In this document: piece by piece, positions 26,310 to 34,028 of the stretch | How positions within the stretch are numbered: the stretch's first letter is position 1 | Layout of the letters: every line of letters begins with the position of its first letter | DNA from: Mycobacterium sp. GA-2829 | GTDB taxonomy: Bacteria > Actinomycetota > Actinomycetes > Mycobacteriales > Mycobacteriaceae | Assembly (NCBI RefSeq): GCF_001499965.1 | Contig: NZ_LQIT01000001.1 | Span: 124,001-188,000 of the forward strand | Direction of reading: 5' to 3' | DNA: 64,000 nucleotides | Translations under genes and position numbers: made by a program | The notes under the pieces: generated by a model | What the model saw: the letters and a program-made list of their open reading frames with translations, nothing else | Databases searched by the model: none | Told to the model about the DNA's origin: nothing

Positions 26310-27935
26310 ATGCACAGCACGATGCAAGACGTCCAGCTCACAATCTCGGCAATTGTCCGCCATGCCGCCTCCATTCACGGAAACAGCGAGGTGATCACCC
26401 CCGACGGAATTGGATACCGAAGTATGTCCTACCGTAGCGTCCTGGGGCGAGCGGGCCGACTTGCCAATGCGTTGCGCGGGCTCGGAATAACGGCAGATCA
26501 ACGGGTGGCCACTTTTCAGTGGAGTAACCAAGAACATCTCGAGGCCTACTGCGCGGTTCCCTCCATGGGCGCGGTGCTGCACACCCTCAACATTCGTTTG
26601 GCTCCAGAGCAACTCGCGTACATCGCCAACCATGCCAGCGATCAGATCATCCTGGTGGATGCGTCGGTTGCGCCATTGTTGGCTAGTGCGCTACCAGCGA
26701 TGGAGTCGGTGCATACGGTCATCGCCACCGGGGGCGGCGACCTCGCTCCGCTGCAGCGATGCGGGAAGACGGTGTTGCGTTACGAGGAGATCCTGGCGCA
26801 GCAACCGGAGACTTTCGATTGGCCCGAGATCGATGAGCGTTCCGCCGCGGCCATGTGCTACACCAGCGGGACTACTGGAAATCCCAAAGGTGTTGTCTAC
26901 AGCCACCGTTCGACCTACCTACATGCACTGACCGCCTGCACGTCGAACGCCCTGGCAGTGAGCGAGGCCGACCGTATCCTGGCCATTGTCCCGATGTTTC
27001 ACGCCAATGCGTGGGGACTGATCTACGCGGCGTTGATGTCTGGTGCGGACTTGGTATTACCCGATCGCCATCTGCAAGCCGCGCCGCTGGTGTCGATCAT
27101 CGAAGAGACTCAGCCGACTATCGCCGGTGCAGTGCCGACGATCTGGAACGATGTCGATCGATACCTGGAATCGAATCCCGCCCGGGACATCTCCTCACTT
27201 CGGCTGGTTGCCTGCGGCGGATCGGCAGTCCCCGTCTCGCTGATGCGGGCATTCGAAGACAAGTACAACGTGCCTATCGTGCAGGCATGGGGCATGACCG
27301 AAACCTCGCCGCTGGCTACCGTCGCACGCGCAGCGCACGGAGTAGGCGAGACCCGTGCGTGGGAGATGCGCGAAAGCCAGGGTCGGCCGATGTGCGGTGT
27401 CGAGATCCGGTTGCGTGACGACCACAAGAAGACAGTGCCGTGGGACGGTCGATCAGCGGGTGAAATACAGGCGCGAGGCCCGTGGATCACCGGCGCCTAC
27501 TTCGGCGACGATGATCCGGACAAGTTCGACGGAGGGTGGCTGCGCACCGGCGACGTCGGCCGGATCGACCCGGACGGGTATCTCACGCTGACCGATCGTG
27601 GGAAGGACGTCATCAAGTCAGGTGGAGAATGGATCTCCTCAGTCGAGCTGGAAAACACGCTGATTGGTCACCCGGCGATCTACGAGGCTGCGGTGGTGGC
27701 AGTTCCCGACGACAAATGGCAGGAAAGACCGCTCGCCCTGGTCGTGGTTCACCGTGGAGCCGAGGTCGACATCGACCGACTGCGCGCGTTTCTGTTGGAC
27801 AAGGTCGCCAAGTGGTGGATCCCGAAGCGGTGGAGCTTCGTGTCTGAGATTCCTCGAACAAGCGTCGGAAAATACGACAAGAAGGCCATACGCGCGCGTC
27901 ACTCCGCCGGCGAGTATCAGATCGAAACGTCCTAA
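26310..27935 (+). CDS. FadD-type long-chain acyl-CoA ligase (copy B)
   Basis: A 541-residue AMP-forming acyl-CoA synthetase with P-loop YTSGTTGNPKGV, A5 motif [34 protein letters not shown] and C-terminal GKYDKKA. Like copy A it begins M-x-STMQDV and has a second ATG at residue 5; the two proteins are alike throughout, so they are paralogues of one module rather than unrelated fadDs. It follows the transglutaminase-like gene by 14 bases and precedes an acyl-CoA dehydrogenase, fitting activation and first oxidation of a fatty acid. Confidence 0.92.
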   Translation: MHSTMQDVQLTISAIVRHAASIHGNSEVITPDGIGYRSMSYRSVLGRAGRLANALRGLGITADQRVATFQWSNQEHLEAYCAVPSMGAVLHTLNIRLAPEQLAYIANHASDQIILVDASVAPLLASALPAMESVHTVIATGGGDLAPLQRCGKTVLRYEEILAQQPETFDWPEIDERSAAAMCYTSGTTGNPKGVVYSHRSTYLHALTACTSNALAVSEADRILAIVPMFHANAWGLIYAALMSGADLVLPDRHLQAAPLVSIIEETQPTIAGAVPTIWNDVDRYLESNPARDISSLRLVACGGSAVPVSLMRAFEDKYNVPIVQAWGMTETSPLATVARAAHGVGETRAWEMRESQGRPMCGVEIRLRDDHKKTVPWDGRSAGEIQARGPWITGAYFGDDDPDKFDGGWLRTGDVGRIDPDGYLTLTDRGKDVIKSGGEWISSVELENTLIGHPAIYEAAVVAVPDDKWQERPLALVVVHRGAEVDIDRLRAFLLDKVAKWWIPKRWSFVSEIPRTSVGKYDKKAIRARHSAGEYQIETS

Positions 27936-27977
27936 GAAATCAAACCCATTGATATTGAACAGCCGAGAGGGAATCCT

Positions 27978-29123
27978 GTGACAGCATCAATTTCTCCCTG
28001 GATGAGCGCCGAATTGCTCGAGCTTCGTGACCTTGCCGCGAAGTTCTTCTCGACCGAATTGGCACCACATGCGCAACGTTTCGCAGACCAGCACCAAGTT
28101 GACCGAGAATTGTGGCACAAAGCCGGCGAACTAGGCCTGCTCTGCATGTCCATACCCGAAGAATACGGCGGGGGAGGCGGCACATTCGCGCACGAAGCCG
28201 TCGTACTCGAAGAGCAAGCCCGAGTCGGGGACAGCTCATGGGGCGCAGGGCTGCACAGCGGAATCGTCGCGCACTACATCCTCCAGTACGCGGCCGAAGA
28301 ACTACGGAGGCAGTGGCTGCCCAAGATGGCCTCAGGCGAAATGATCGGTGCTATCGCCATGACGGAGCCAGGGACCGGTTCTGATCTGCAGAGTGTCAAG
28401 ACCAAAGCAATTCTTGACGGTGACGAGTACGTGATCACCGGCGCAAAGACCTTCATCACCAACGGTCAGCAAGCCGACCTGATCATCGTCGTCGCCAAGA
28501 CAGATCCAAGTCAGGGCGCCGCCGGCATCTCGCTGATCGTCGCCGAAGCCGATCGACCCGGATTCCGGCGCGGCAAGGTCCTCGACAAAATCGGCCAACG
28601 CGGACAAGACACCTCCGAGTTGTTCTTCGACGACGTAAGAGTTCCCCGCTCGCACCTCCTGGGCGAGACCGAGGGTCAGGGTTTCATTCAGCTGATGACG
28701 CAGCTACCTCAAGAGCGGCTCATCGTCGCGGTTGGGGCGGTCGCGGCGATGGAACTTGCCGTGGAGCAGACACTCAAATACACCCGTGAGCGGGAAGCGT
28801 TCGGACGGCCCGTCTTCGGCTTTCAGAACACGAAATTCATCTTGGCCGAAGCTGCAACCGAAACGCGCATCGCACGAGTATTTTTGGACTACTGCATCGA
28901 CCTACACCTCGCGGGCCAACTCGACGTCCAGACCGTCGCCATGGCGAAATGGTGGACCACTGAGCGAGCGATGAAGGTGCTCGATGACTGTTTGCAGCTC
29001 CACGGCGGATATGGGTACATGACCGAGTATCCCATCTCGAGATTGTGGGTGGACCAGCGCGTGCAGAAAATCTACGCCGGCACAAATGAGGTGATGAAGG
29101 AAATCATCTCGCGTTCCCTATGA
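27978..29123 (+). CDS. Acyl-CoA dehydrogenase
   Basis: A 381-residue FAD-dependent acyl-CoA dehydrogenase. It has the substrate/FAD segment AIAMTEPGTGSD (about residues 130-141), QDTSELFFDDVRVP and RERQEAF-like REAFGRPVFGFQNTKF, and the catalytic base Glu371 in YAGTNEVMKEI. Length and order are standard for the soluble short/medium-chain type. It introduces the alpha-beta double bond in acyl-CoA made by the upstream FadD. The start is a GTG following GAGAGGGAATCCT. A BtrH gene fragment follows. Confidence 0.92.
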   Translation: MTASISPWMSAELLELRDLAAKFFSTELAPHAQRFADQHQVDRELWHKAGELGLLCMSIPEEYGGGGGTFAHEAVVLEEQARVGDSSWGAGLHSGIVAHYILQYAAEELRRQWLPKMASGEMIGAIAMTEPGTGSDLQSVKTKAILDGDEYVITGAKTFITNGQQADLIIVVAKTDPSQGAAGISLIVAEADRPGFRRGKVLDKIGQRGQDTSELFFDDVRVPRSHLLGETEGQGFIQLMTQLPQERLIVAVGAVAAMELAVEQTLKYTREREAFGRPVFGFQNTKFILAEAATETRIARVFLDYCIDLHLAGQLDVQTVAMAKWWTTERAMKVLDDCLQLHGGYGYMTEYPISRLWVDQRVQKIYAGTNEVMKEIISRSL

Positions 29124-29171
29124 CCCTGAACGATTAGCCACCTGCACATTACTCACCTGGGAGGAGGATTG

Positions 29172-29273
29172 ATGGCATCTACAGAGGTGCCATATCGCCA
29201 CGAAATGGGTGGACATTGCGGATCGGGTGCCCTTCGGGAGTTGATACCAGATGCTCCTATCTTCAGGCAATGA
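29172..29273 (+). pseudogene. BtrH-like gene cut off after 24 conserved codons
   Basis: After a strong GAGGAGG, the ATG at 29172 opens a 33-codon frame. The first 24 residues match the N-terminus of the intact BtrH-like protein at 11872: PY-x-H, then GGHCGSGALREL with the candidate nucleophile again at Cys16. Similarity stops at Leu24, where IS110-like sequence begins; the last residues to the TGA at 29271-29273 are read from the mobile element. All downstream catalytic parts are gone. This was the last gene of acyl module B. Confidence 0.85.
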
Positions 29274-29743
29274 GTTCGTTGGTTCTTCTGCTGGGTTGGC
29301 GGAGGGCATGGTAGATCTCGCGGGCGATGTAACGCTTGATGCAGCGCATGATCTCGTTCTTGGTTTTGCCTTCGGCCAGGCGGTGAACGAAGTAGTCGCG
29401 GGTGGGCTGGTGACGGCGCATGCGCACCACCAGGATGACGTGCAGGGCACGGTTGGCGTCGCGATTGCCTCCCCAATTGAGCCGGTGGCGGATCGTTTTG
29501 CCGCTGGAGGCTTCCAGTGGGCTGACCCCGCACAGTTTGGCGAAAGCGGCGTCGCTGCTGATCCGAGCGGGGTTGTCGCCGAGGGCGGTCAGCAGCGTGG
29601 CAGCGGTGTCGGGCCCGACGCTGTAGCTCGGGTGCGGCGGTGGCGGTGATGGTGTCGACGTGGCGTTCGAGTCGGGCGGCTGCGGTGTCGAGCTGGTGGC
29701 AACGTGCCGCCATCGACTTGATAGCAGTAAAGAAAGTTCTCAC
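29263..29743 (-). mobile_element. IS110-family transposase remnant (C-terminal part)
   Basis: The reverse strand encodes the C-terminal half of an IS110 transposase. First comes IKSMAARCHQLDTAAARLERHVDTITATAAPEL; then, after a frameshift near 29615-29625, GPDTAATLLTALGDNPARI, AFAKLCGVSPLEASSGKT and AEGKTKNEIMRCIKRYIARE, ending at TGA 29263. These are the typical transposase_20 features, with the conserved SG region. The N-terminal DEDD catalytic domain is missing and no complete IS ends are visible. It abuts the truncated BtrH gene and probably caused that truncation. Confidence 0.83.
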
Positions 29744-30072
29744 ATCGCAGGCCAGCGGCGGTCAGGCGGGCGTTGGTCGCGCCTGCTGCCCGCGGCGTCT
29801 CGATGCGGCGAGGAGCGAGGAGTCCTGGCTTGTCGTGGTGCCAGGATGCCGTGGCCGTTGAGATGTACAGCGCTCGTCGTCGTGTGCAAGCTTGTGTGGC
29901 GGCGGACGGAGGGCGAAGCGTAGCGAGCGGCGCGGACGGGAGCGCCAGCGGACGGGAGCAGAGGGAGCGTAGCGAAGCCCGCAGGTAGCCGCCGGTTCCT
30001 CGCGGGCTATGGCGGCCCGGGCTCCGCTGAGCATCAGTTGCGGGTCCGCGCCATGGCGATGGGACTCGTAGG
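29744..30072. other. Gap between IS110 remnant and the integrative element
   Basis: No coding sequence is recognisable in these 329 bases on either strand. The middle is low-complexity and purine-rich, with the 12-mer GCGGACGGGAGC present twice (29932-29943 and 29948-29959) and related AGCGTAGCGA blocks. The left end of the integrative element should lie in or near this gap, but no copy of the tRNA-Leu 3' end was found by eye. Confidence 0.5.
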
Positions 30073-30618
30073 ATGGCGGTTGTGAGCGGGATGCTGGCGC
30101 AGCGTGCACGGCGAGAGGCCGAGGCACGGCTGGCGGGGCAGCCTCGGCGGCTGGCGCATGTGCGGGGTGTCGCGACGACTGCCGAGCGGCTGACTCGGCG
30201 TTTCAATGCGCAGACAGCGGACTGTCTGGTGGCGGCGGCGTGGCTGCACGATATCGGCTACGCACCATCGGTGCGCCAAAGTGGGTTTCATCCGCTCGAT
30301 GGCGCGGAGTTTGTCCGATCGGCCGGCTTTGGGGAGATGGTCGCCTCCTTGGTGGCGTTTCATACCGGAGCGCGCGTGGAAGCCTCCGAGCGGGGCCTGT
30401 CGGGTTTATCGGAGTTCGGCGAGCCGCCCAGCGATGTTCTGGATGCGTTGAACTATTGTGATCTAACGACCGGACCCGACGGGTCGCCGATATCGCCGCA
30501 GGATCGACTGGGTGACGTGTTGGCGCGCTATGGGCCCGAGGATCCGGTGCATCGAGCGGTCGGTGCGGGCCGCGAGGATCTGCTGGCGGCGGTGCGGCGG
30601 GTACGCCATTGGCTGTAG
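30073..30618 (+). CDS. HD-domain phosphohydrolase-like protein
   Basis: A 181-residue HD-superfamily protein. The metal-binding pattern is visible as His in RLAHVRGVA (about residue 28), HD in AAWLHDIGYA (about 59-60), His in VAFHTGA and Asp in LNYCDLTTGPDG. HD proteins hydrolyse phosphates of nucleotides or cyclic nucleotides using two metals. A GTG at 30082 is an alternative start. It converges with the NUDIX gene. This HD + NUDIX + XRE trio recurs in pSAM2-type elements, where its role in maintenance is not established. Confidence 0.8.
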   Translation: MAVVSGMLAQRARREAEARLAGQPRRLAHVRGVATTAERLTRRFNAQTADCLVAAAWLHDIGYAPSVRQSGFHPLDGAEFVRSAGFGEMVASLVAFHTGARVEASERGLSGLSEFGEPPSDVLDALNYCDLTTGPDGSPISPQDRLGDVLARYGPEDPVHRAVGAGREDLLAAVRRVRHWL

Positions 30619-30628
30619 CAGCCGTAGG

Positions 30629-31096
30629 TCAGCCGAGGTAGGGGCGGTCGCGGTGCTGCAGGTAGTGCTCGATTCGCAGACGCATCGACGGATGCATGTC
30701 CAGGTTGGGGATGTCGTCGGGGGCAGTCCAGGCGATGTCGGTGCTTTCGTGGTCGATGGCCAGCTCACCGCCGAGCACGGTGGCGGTGAAGCACAGGGAA
30801 AATTGTTGGCGGACTTCACCGTCGGTGAACGCGACGACGTGGTGAGGGTTGGTGTAGACACCGACCAGGCCGGTGACTTCGACGTCGAGACCGGTCTCCT
30901 CTTTGATCTCGCGCACGGCGGTGTCTGCGATGGTTTCGCCGATGTCGTGTCCGCCGCCCGGTAGCGCCCACAGCGTATTGTCGCGGCGTTTGATCAGCAG
31001 GATACGACCGTGTTCGTCGGTGACGATGGCCGAAGCCGACGGGACGACACTGTTAGGTGCCGGAGCGTTGGGGTCGTTGTAGTAGTCGATGCGCAT
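30629..31096 (-). CDS. NUDIX hydrolase of the integrative element
   Basis: A 155-residue NUDIX protein. The NUDIX box starts at GGGHDIGE and continues to REIKEETG (about residues 47-69), matching G-x5-E-x7-RE-x2-EE-x-G, so the catalytic metal ligands are present. It hydrolyses a nucleoside diphosphate linked to another group. It is six bases downstream of the XRE regulator on the same strand, forming a two-gene operon. In pSAM2 a NUDIX protein (Pif) of the element is linked to transfer immunity, which makes exclusion of a second copy one possible role. Confidence 0.86.
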   Translation of the reverse strand: MRIDYYNDPNAPAPNSVVPSASAIVTDEHGRILLIKRRDNTLWALPGGGHDIGETIADTAVREIKEETGLDVEVTGLVGVYTNPHHVVAFTDGEVRQQFSLCFTATVLGGELAIDHESTDIAWTAPDDIPNLDMHPSMRLRIEHYLQHRDRPYLG

Positions 31097-31102
31097 CGAG
31101 GG

Positions 31103-31921
31103 TCAGCCTTTCGCGGTCAGGGGTGTGGCGTGGTCCCAGACCTGGGTAAAGGCCTGTTCGAGAGTGGCCCAGAGCCGGGGTTCGTGGTGGCGCGACAGCG
31201 CCAGCACCGGGTTGTTGCGCCCGGGTGAGCCGTAGATGTGGAAGTTGACGATCATGGCGTCATCCACCCGAAAGATCGACGTGTACAGCATCGTGTCGTG
31301 GGTGCGAATGTCCAGGCCCGGTGTGCCGGCATGCGGGGCGAGTAGTTCCACGGAGGTGCGGCAGCGGGCTATGACGGCTTCGCCGATGCCTTCCTCCTCG
31401 CCGCGCAGGATCATGGTGGGCGTGTCGGGGTCACCGACGAGAAACCGCACCGCAACGCCGCGGGCGGCGGCGTCGAGCAGGGTGTCGAGGAATCCGTCGA
31501 GGGTGTCGAACAGGAACGTCGCCGCCAGGACGAGGATGTCGATGCCGGTGGTGGCGCCGGCGAAATGCTGCTGCCATGCAGTGATCGGTAACTGGGTGCG
31601 GCTGGCATACAGCGTCGCGGTGAACGGACCACCCAGCGACGTCGTCGCCAGCGCGCTCGCGGTAGGGGCAGGATACTGGTTGGGCCACAGGTTGTGCGGT
31701 GTGCAGCCAAGCAGCTTAGCGGCGCGGCGGGCGTTGTCCTCGCGGACGTTGTAGTCGATGTTGGCCAGCCAGCGGCGCACCGTCTTGATATCCACGCCCA
31801 CCGCAGTGGCGAACCTCTGTGGGGAGAGTCCCTTGGCGTGCAGCCGTTGGGTGAGGCGATCGTTGGGGATCGTGGCGGCCTCGGCGTCGCCGTCCTGATC
31901 GCCCATCGTCTCAGCGCACAT
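31103..31921 (-). CDS. XRE-type regulator with a phospholipase-D-like (DUF5919-like) region
   Basis: A 272-residue two-domain protein. Residues about 20-75 form a Cro/XRE helix-turn-helix (LSPQRFATAVGVDIKTVRRWLAN). The remaining 190 residues have the strand pattern GIDILVLAATFLFDT, GVAVRFLVGDP and TMLYTSIFRVDDAMIVNFHIYGSPG, recalling the phospholipase-D-like DUF5919 region, but a canonical HKD motif is not seen, so catalysis is doubtful. It is divergent from the transfer/replication genes at 32161 and likely controls them, possibly sensing a ligand through the second domain. Confidence 0.8.
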   Translation of the reverse strand: MCAETMGDQDGDAEAATIPNDRLTQRLHAKGLSPQRFATAVGVDIKTVRRWLANIDYNVREDNARRAAKLLGCTPHNLWPNQYPAPTASALATTSLGGPFTATLYASRTQLPITAWQQHFAGATTGIDILVLAATFLFDTLDGFLDTLLDAAARGVAVRFLVGDPDTPTMILRGEEEGIGEAVIARCRTSVELLAPHAGTPGLDIRTHDTMLYTSIFRVDDAMIVNFHIYGSPGRNNPVLALSRHHEPRLWATLEQAFTQVWDHATPLTAKG

Positions 31922-31996
31922 CTTTCCGTGTCATCCCTGTCCATCCTCAGCGCGTGGTTCCTAGTTTGCCATGCGACTGCCGCCGCCCCGCGGCGG

Positions 31997-32102
31997 TGAT
32001 GCCCGTCCGATGCCCACGGGCATGTCCCTGTCGTGTCCGAAATGTCTGCGGCAGTGTCGGCAATGCCTGCCAACGTCCCTCGCTACGTCCGCGATGTCCA
32101 CG
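31997..32102. promoter_or_regulatory. Cluster of ATGCCC/ATGTCC-like half-sites in the element's control region
   Basis: Between the XRE regulator and the transfer genes, about 105 bases hold many near-copies of ATGTCC or ATGCCC at roughly 10-13 base steps (for example ATGCCCGTCC, ATGTCCCTGTC, ATGTCTGC, ATGCCTGCC, ACGTCCCT, ATGTCCACG). Two of them form a perfect palindrome, ATGCCC-AC-GGGCAT, at 32008-32021. This is a candidate operator array for the XRE regulator, or an iteron-like region. Confidence 0.4.
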
Positions 32103-32160
32103 TGAACTGAGCCCAGCGCCGCAACGGGCGCAAACAGATCACGAAAGGAACAGCGGGACA

Positions 32161-32505
32161 ATGCGTTTAAGGATCGACACATCAGGCACACGGTTCATCG
32201 TCACCCGAGCGGCCGAGCCGCGGCTGAACTTCGAGACCGGCAGCCCAAAAGTGGACACCGCCACCGGCGTGCCACTGTATGCCGCGCAGCTGTTGGCGTT
32301 GGATGACACCGGTGGTGAAGTGCTCAACGTCACCGTCGCCGGGGATCCGAAAGTGACAGTCACCCAACCTGTTTCAGTCGCGGGTCTGGTTGCTATCCCT
32401 TGGGCTCAAGGTGATCGCAGCGGCGTGGCGTTCCGTGCCGACGCCATCACCCCCACCAACCCCGCGGCTGCGCCGAGCGATCAAGCGTCCCGCGCGCAGA
32501 AATAA
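32161..32505 (+). CDS. Small conserved protein of pSAM2-type elements
   Basis: A 114-residue soluble protein starting at MRLRIDTSG, with ribosome-binding site AAAGGAAC upstream. It is beta-strand-rich with the pattern RFIVTRAAEPRL, then VPLYAAQLLALDD and QPVSVAGLVAIPWAQG, and ends in an Ala/Ser-rich tail. Proteins of this size and pattern commonly precede the FtsK-like transfer gene in AICEs; their function is unknown to me. It is the first gene of the transfer-replication-integration operon. Confidence 0.72.
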   Translation: MRLRIDTSGTRFIVTRAAEPRLNFETGSPKVDTATGVPLYAAQLLALDDTGGEVLNVTVAGDPKVTVTQPVSVAGLVAIPWAQGDRSGVAFRADAITPTNPAAAPSDQASRAQK

Positions 32506-32594
32506 CCCCATTTGCTGGGGCGCGGCGCTCGTGGGTGTCGCGCCCCAGCACGTGAGCTGCTATCGACCATTCACTCACCAGAGGGACGCCTGTC

Positions 32595-34028
32595 ATGGCA
32601 TCAAACTACAAAAACAGCAAGAACTCTCAATCCAACGACGACGACTGGATCACCGACCTCATCCTCTCACTGTTCAAAGCGGCCGGGTATCTGCTGTGGT
32701 GGGCGGTCCTGTTCCCGGCCATCAGCATCCCGATCATCGCCAGCGTGGCGATGGCCATTACCCATGGCTCACGCGCGGGTCTGATCATCGGTATTGCTTT
32801 CGCTGCCGCGTATGCGGGCTGGGCGTGGCTGGACCCGCGATCGTTTCACGGATGGGTCACCGAGCCGGTGCGGCGGCGCTGGTTGACCTGGTCGCGCTAC
32901 ACCCGCACCTGGCAATCGGTGTGCACCCTGCACGGCCTGACCGCCACACTTGGCGAACGCACCTTGGTGCCGACCTTGCAGTCGGTGCGCATCGGCAAGA
33001 CGACCGACGTCCTGGCGCTGCGAGTGGTCACCGGCCACTCCCTGGCTGATTGGCACAAGCAATCGGAGGCGCTAGCCGCCGCCTGGCGTGCCGACCGGAT
33101 CGCCATCCGCGCGACCGCGCCCGGAGAGCTACGCATCACCCTGATGCGCGGCGACGTGCTGGCCGACCCGATTGCCCTGCCCATGCCCACGACGGCGACT
33201 GCGGTGGATGTGGGGTCGGTGCGGGTCGGGATCACCGAAACCCGCCACTGGTGGCACCTACCTCTGCTTGGCCACCACCTGCTCGTGGCTGGCGCGACCG
33301 GCGCGGGGAAAGGTTCAGTGTTGTGGTCACTGATCGCTGGCCTCGCCCCCGCCGTGAAAACCGGACAAGTGCGGCTCTGCGTCATCGACCCGAAAGGCGG
33401 CATGGAACTGGGCGCCGGAGCACCCATGTTCACGGTGTTCACCCACGACGCCACTGGCACCACCCTGTACCTGCTGCGGCAACTAGTGGAGGTGATGCAC
33501 GCCCGCGCCAATCGGTTACGGGGCAAGACGCGCATGCACACCCCGACTCCGACTGAGCCGTTATTCGTGGTGGTGATCGATGAGATCGCCGCGCTGACTG
33601 CGTATGTGACCGACCGCAAGGTGCGCAGCGAAATTGAACAGCTGTTGGGCCTGCTGCTCTCCCAAGGCCGGGCCGTCGGCATTTCGGTGGTGGCAGCGGT
33701 GCAAGATCCGGCCAAAGACACCCTGCCGGTGCGGCAGCTGTTTACCGTGCGAATCGGGTTGCGGTTGACCGAAGCCACCCAAACCACCATGGTTTTGGGC
33801 CAGGGCGCCCGCGACGCGGGGGCCGACTGCGATCACATCCCCGACACCACTCCCGGTGTGGGCTACATGATGATCGATGGCACGGCCCAACCGGTGCGGG
33901 TACGGGCATTTCACGTCGCCGACCACGACATCGCCACTCTGGCAGCACGATTCCGGCCACCTCGTGCCGCGACCCGAACCAACCAGTCCAACAGCGGGCG
34001 CACCGACACCGCCCGGGGTCAACGGTGA
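32595..34028 (+). CDS. FtsK/SpoIIIE-type DNA translocase (TraSA/TraB-like)
   Basis: A 477-residue protein with two hydrophobic segments near residues 30-75, then an FtsK motor. Walker A GATGAGKGS lies at about residues 233-241, and Walker B VVVIDEIAAL at about 325-334; SQGRAVGISVVAAVQDP and the arginine-finger-like region follow. In actinomycete elements one such protein moves double-stranded DNA to the recipient in mycelial or cell contact, with no full type IV system. The tail is Thr/Asn-rich. Its stop overlaps the rep start (GTGA). Confidence 0.88.
   Translation: MASNYKNSKNSQSNDDDWITDLILSLFKAAGYLLWWAVLFPAISIPIIASVAMAITHGSRAGLIIGIAFAAAYAGWAWLDPRSFHGWVTEPVRRRWLTWSRYTRTWQSVCTLHGLTATLGERTLVPTLQSVRIGKTTDVLALRVVTGHSLADWHKQSEALAAAWRADRIAIRATAPGELRITLMRGDVLADPIALPMPTTATAVDVGSVRVGITETRHWWHLPLLGHHLLVAGATGAGKGSVLWSLIAGLAPAVKTGQVRLCVIDPKGGMELGAGAPMFTVFTHDATGTTLYLLRQLVEVMHARANRLRGKTRMHTPTPTEPLFVVVIDEIAALTAYVTDRKVRSEIEQLLGLLLSQGRAVGISVVAAVQDPAKDTLPVRQLFTVRIGLRLTEATQTTMVLGQGARDAGADCDHIPDTTPGVGYMMIDGTAQPVRVRAFHVADHDIATLAARFRPPRAATRTNQSNSGRTDTARGQR

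Noticed and set aside
29932..29959. GCGGACGGGAGC present twice as a possible attL or CRISPR-like repeat
   Set aside because: Only two copies with a 4-base gap in low-complexity DNA, and no match to the tRNA-Leu 3' end.
29744..31100. Search for a left attachment site copying the tRNA-Leu 3' end
   Set aside because: No repeat of the GAGGGGGGACTTGAAC region was seen by eye; serine integrases can have cores of only a few bases, so none is reported.
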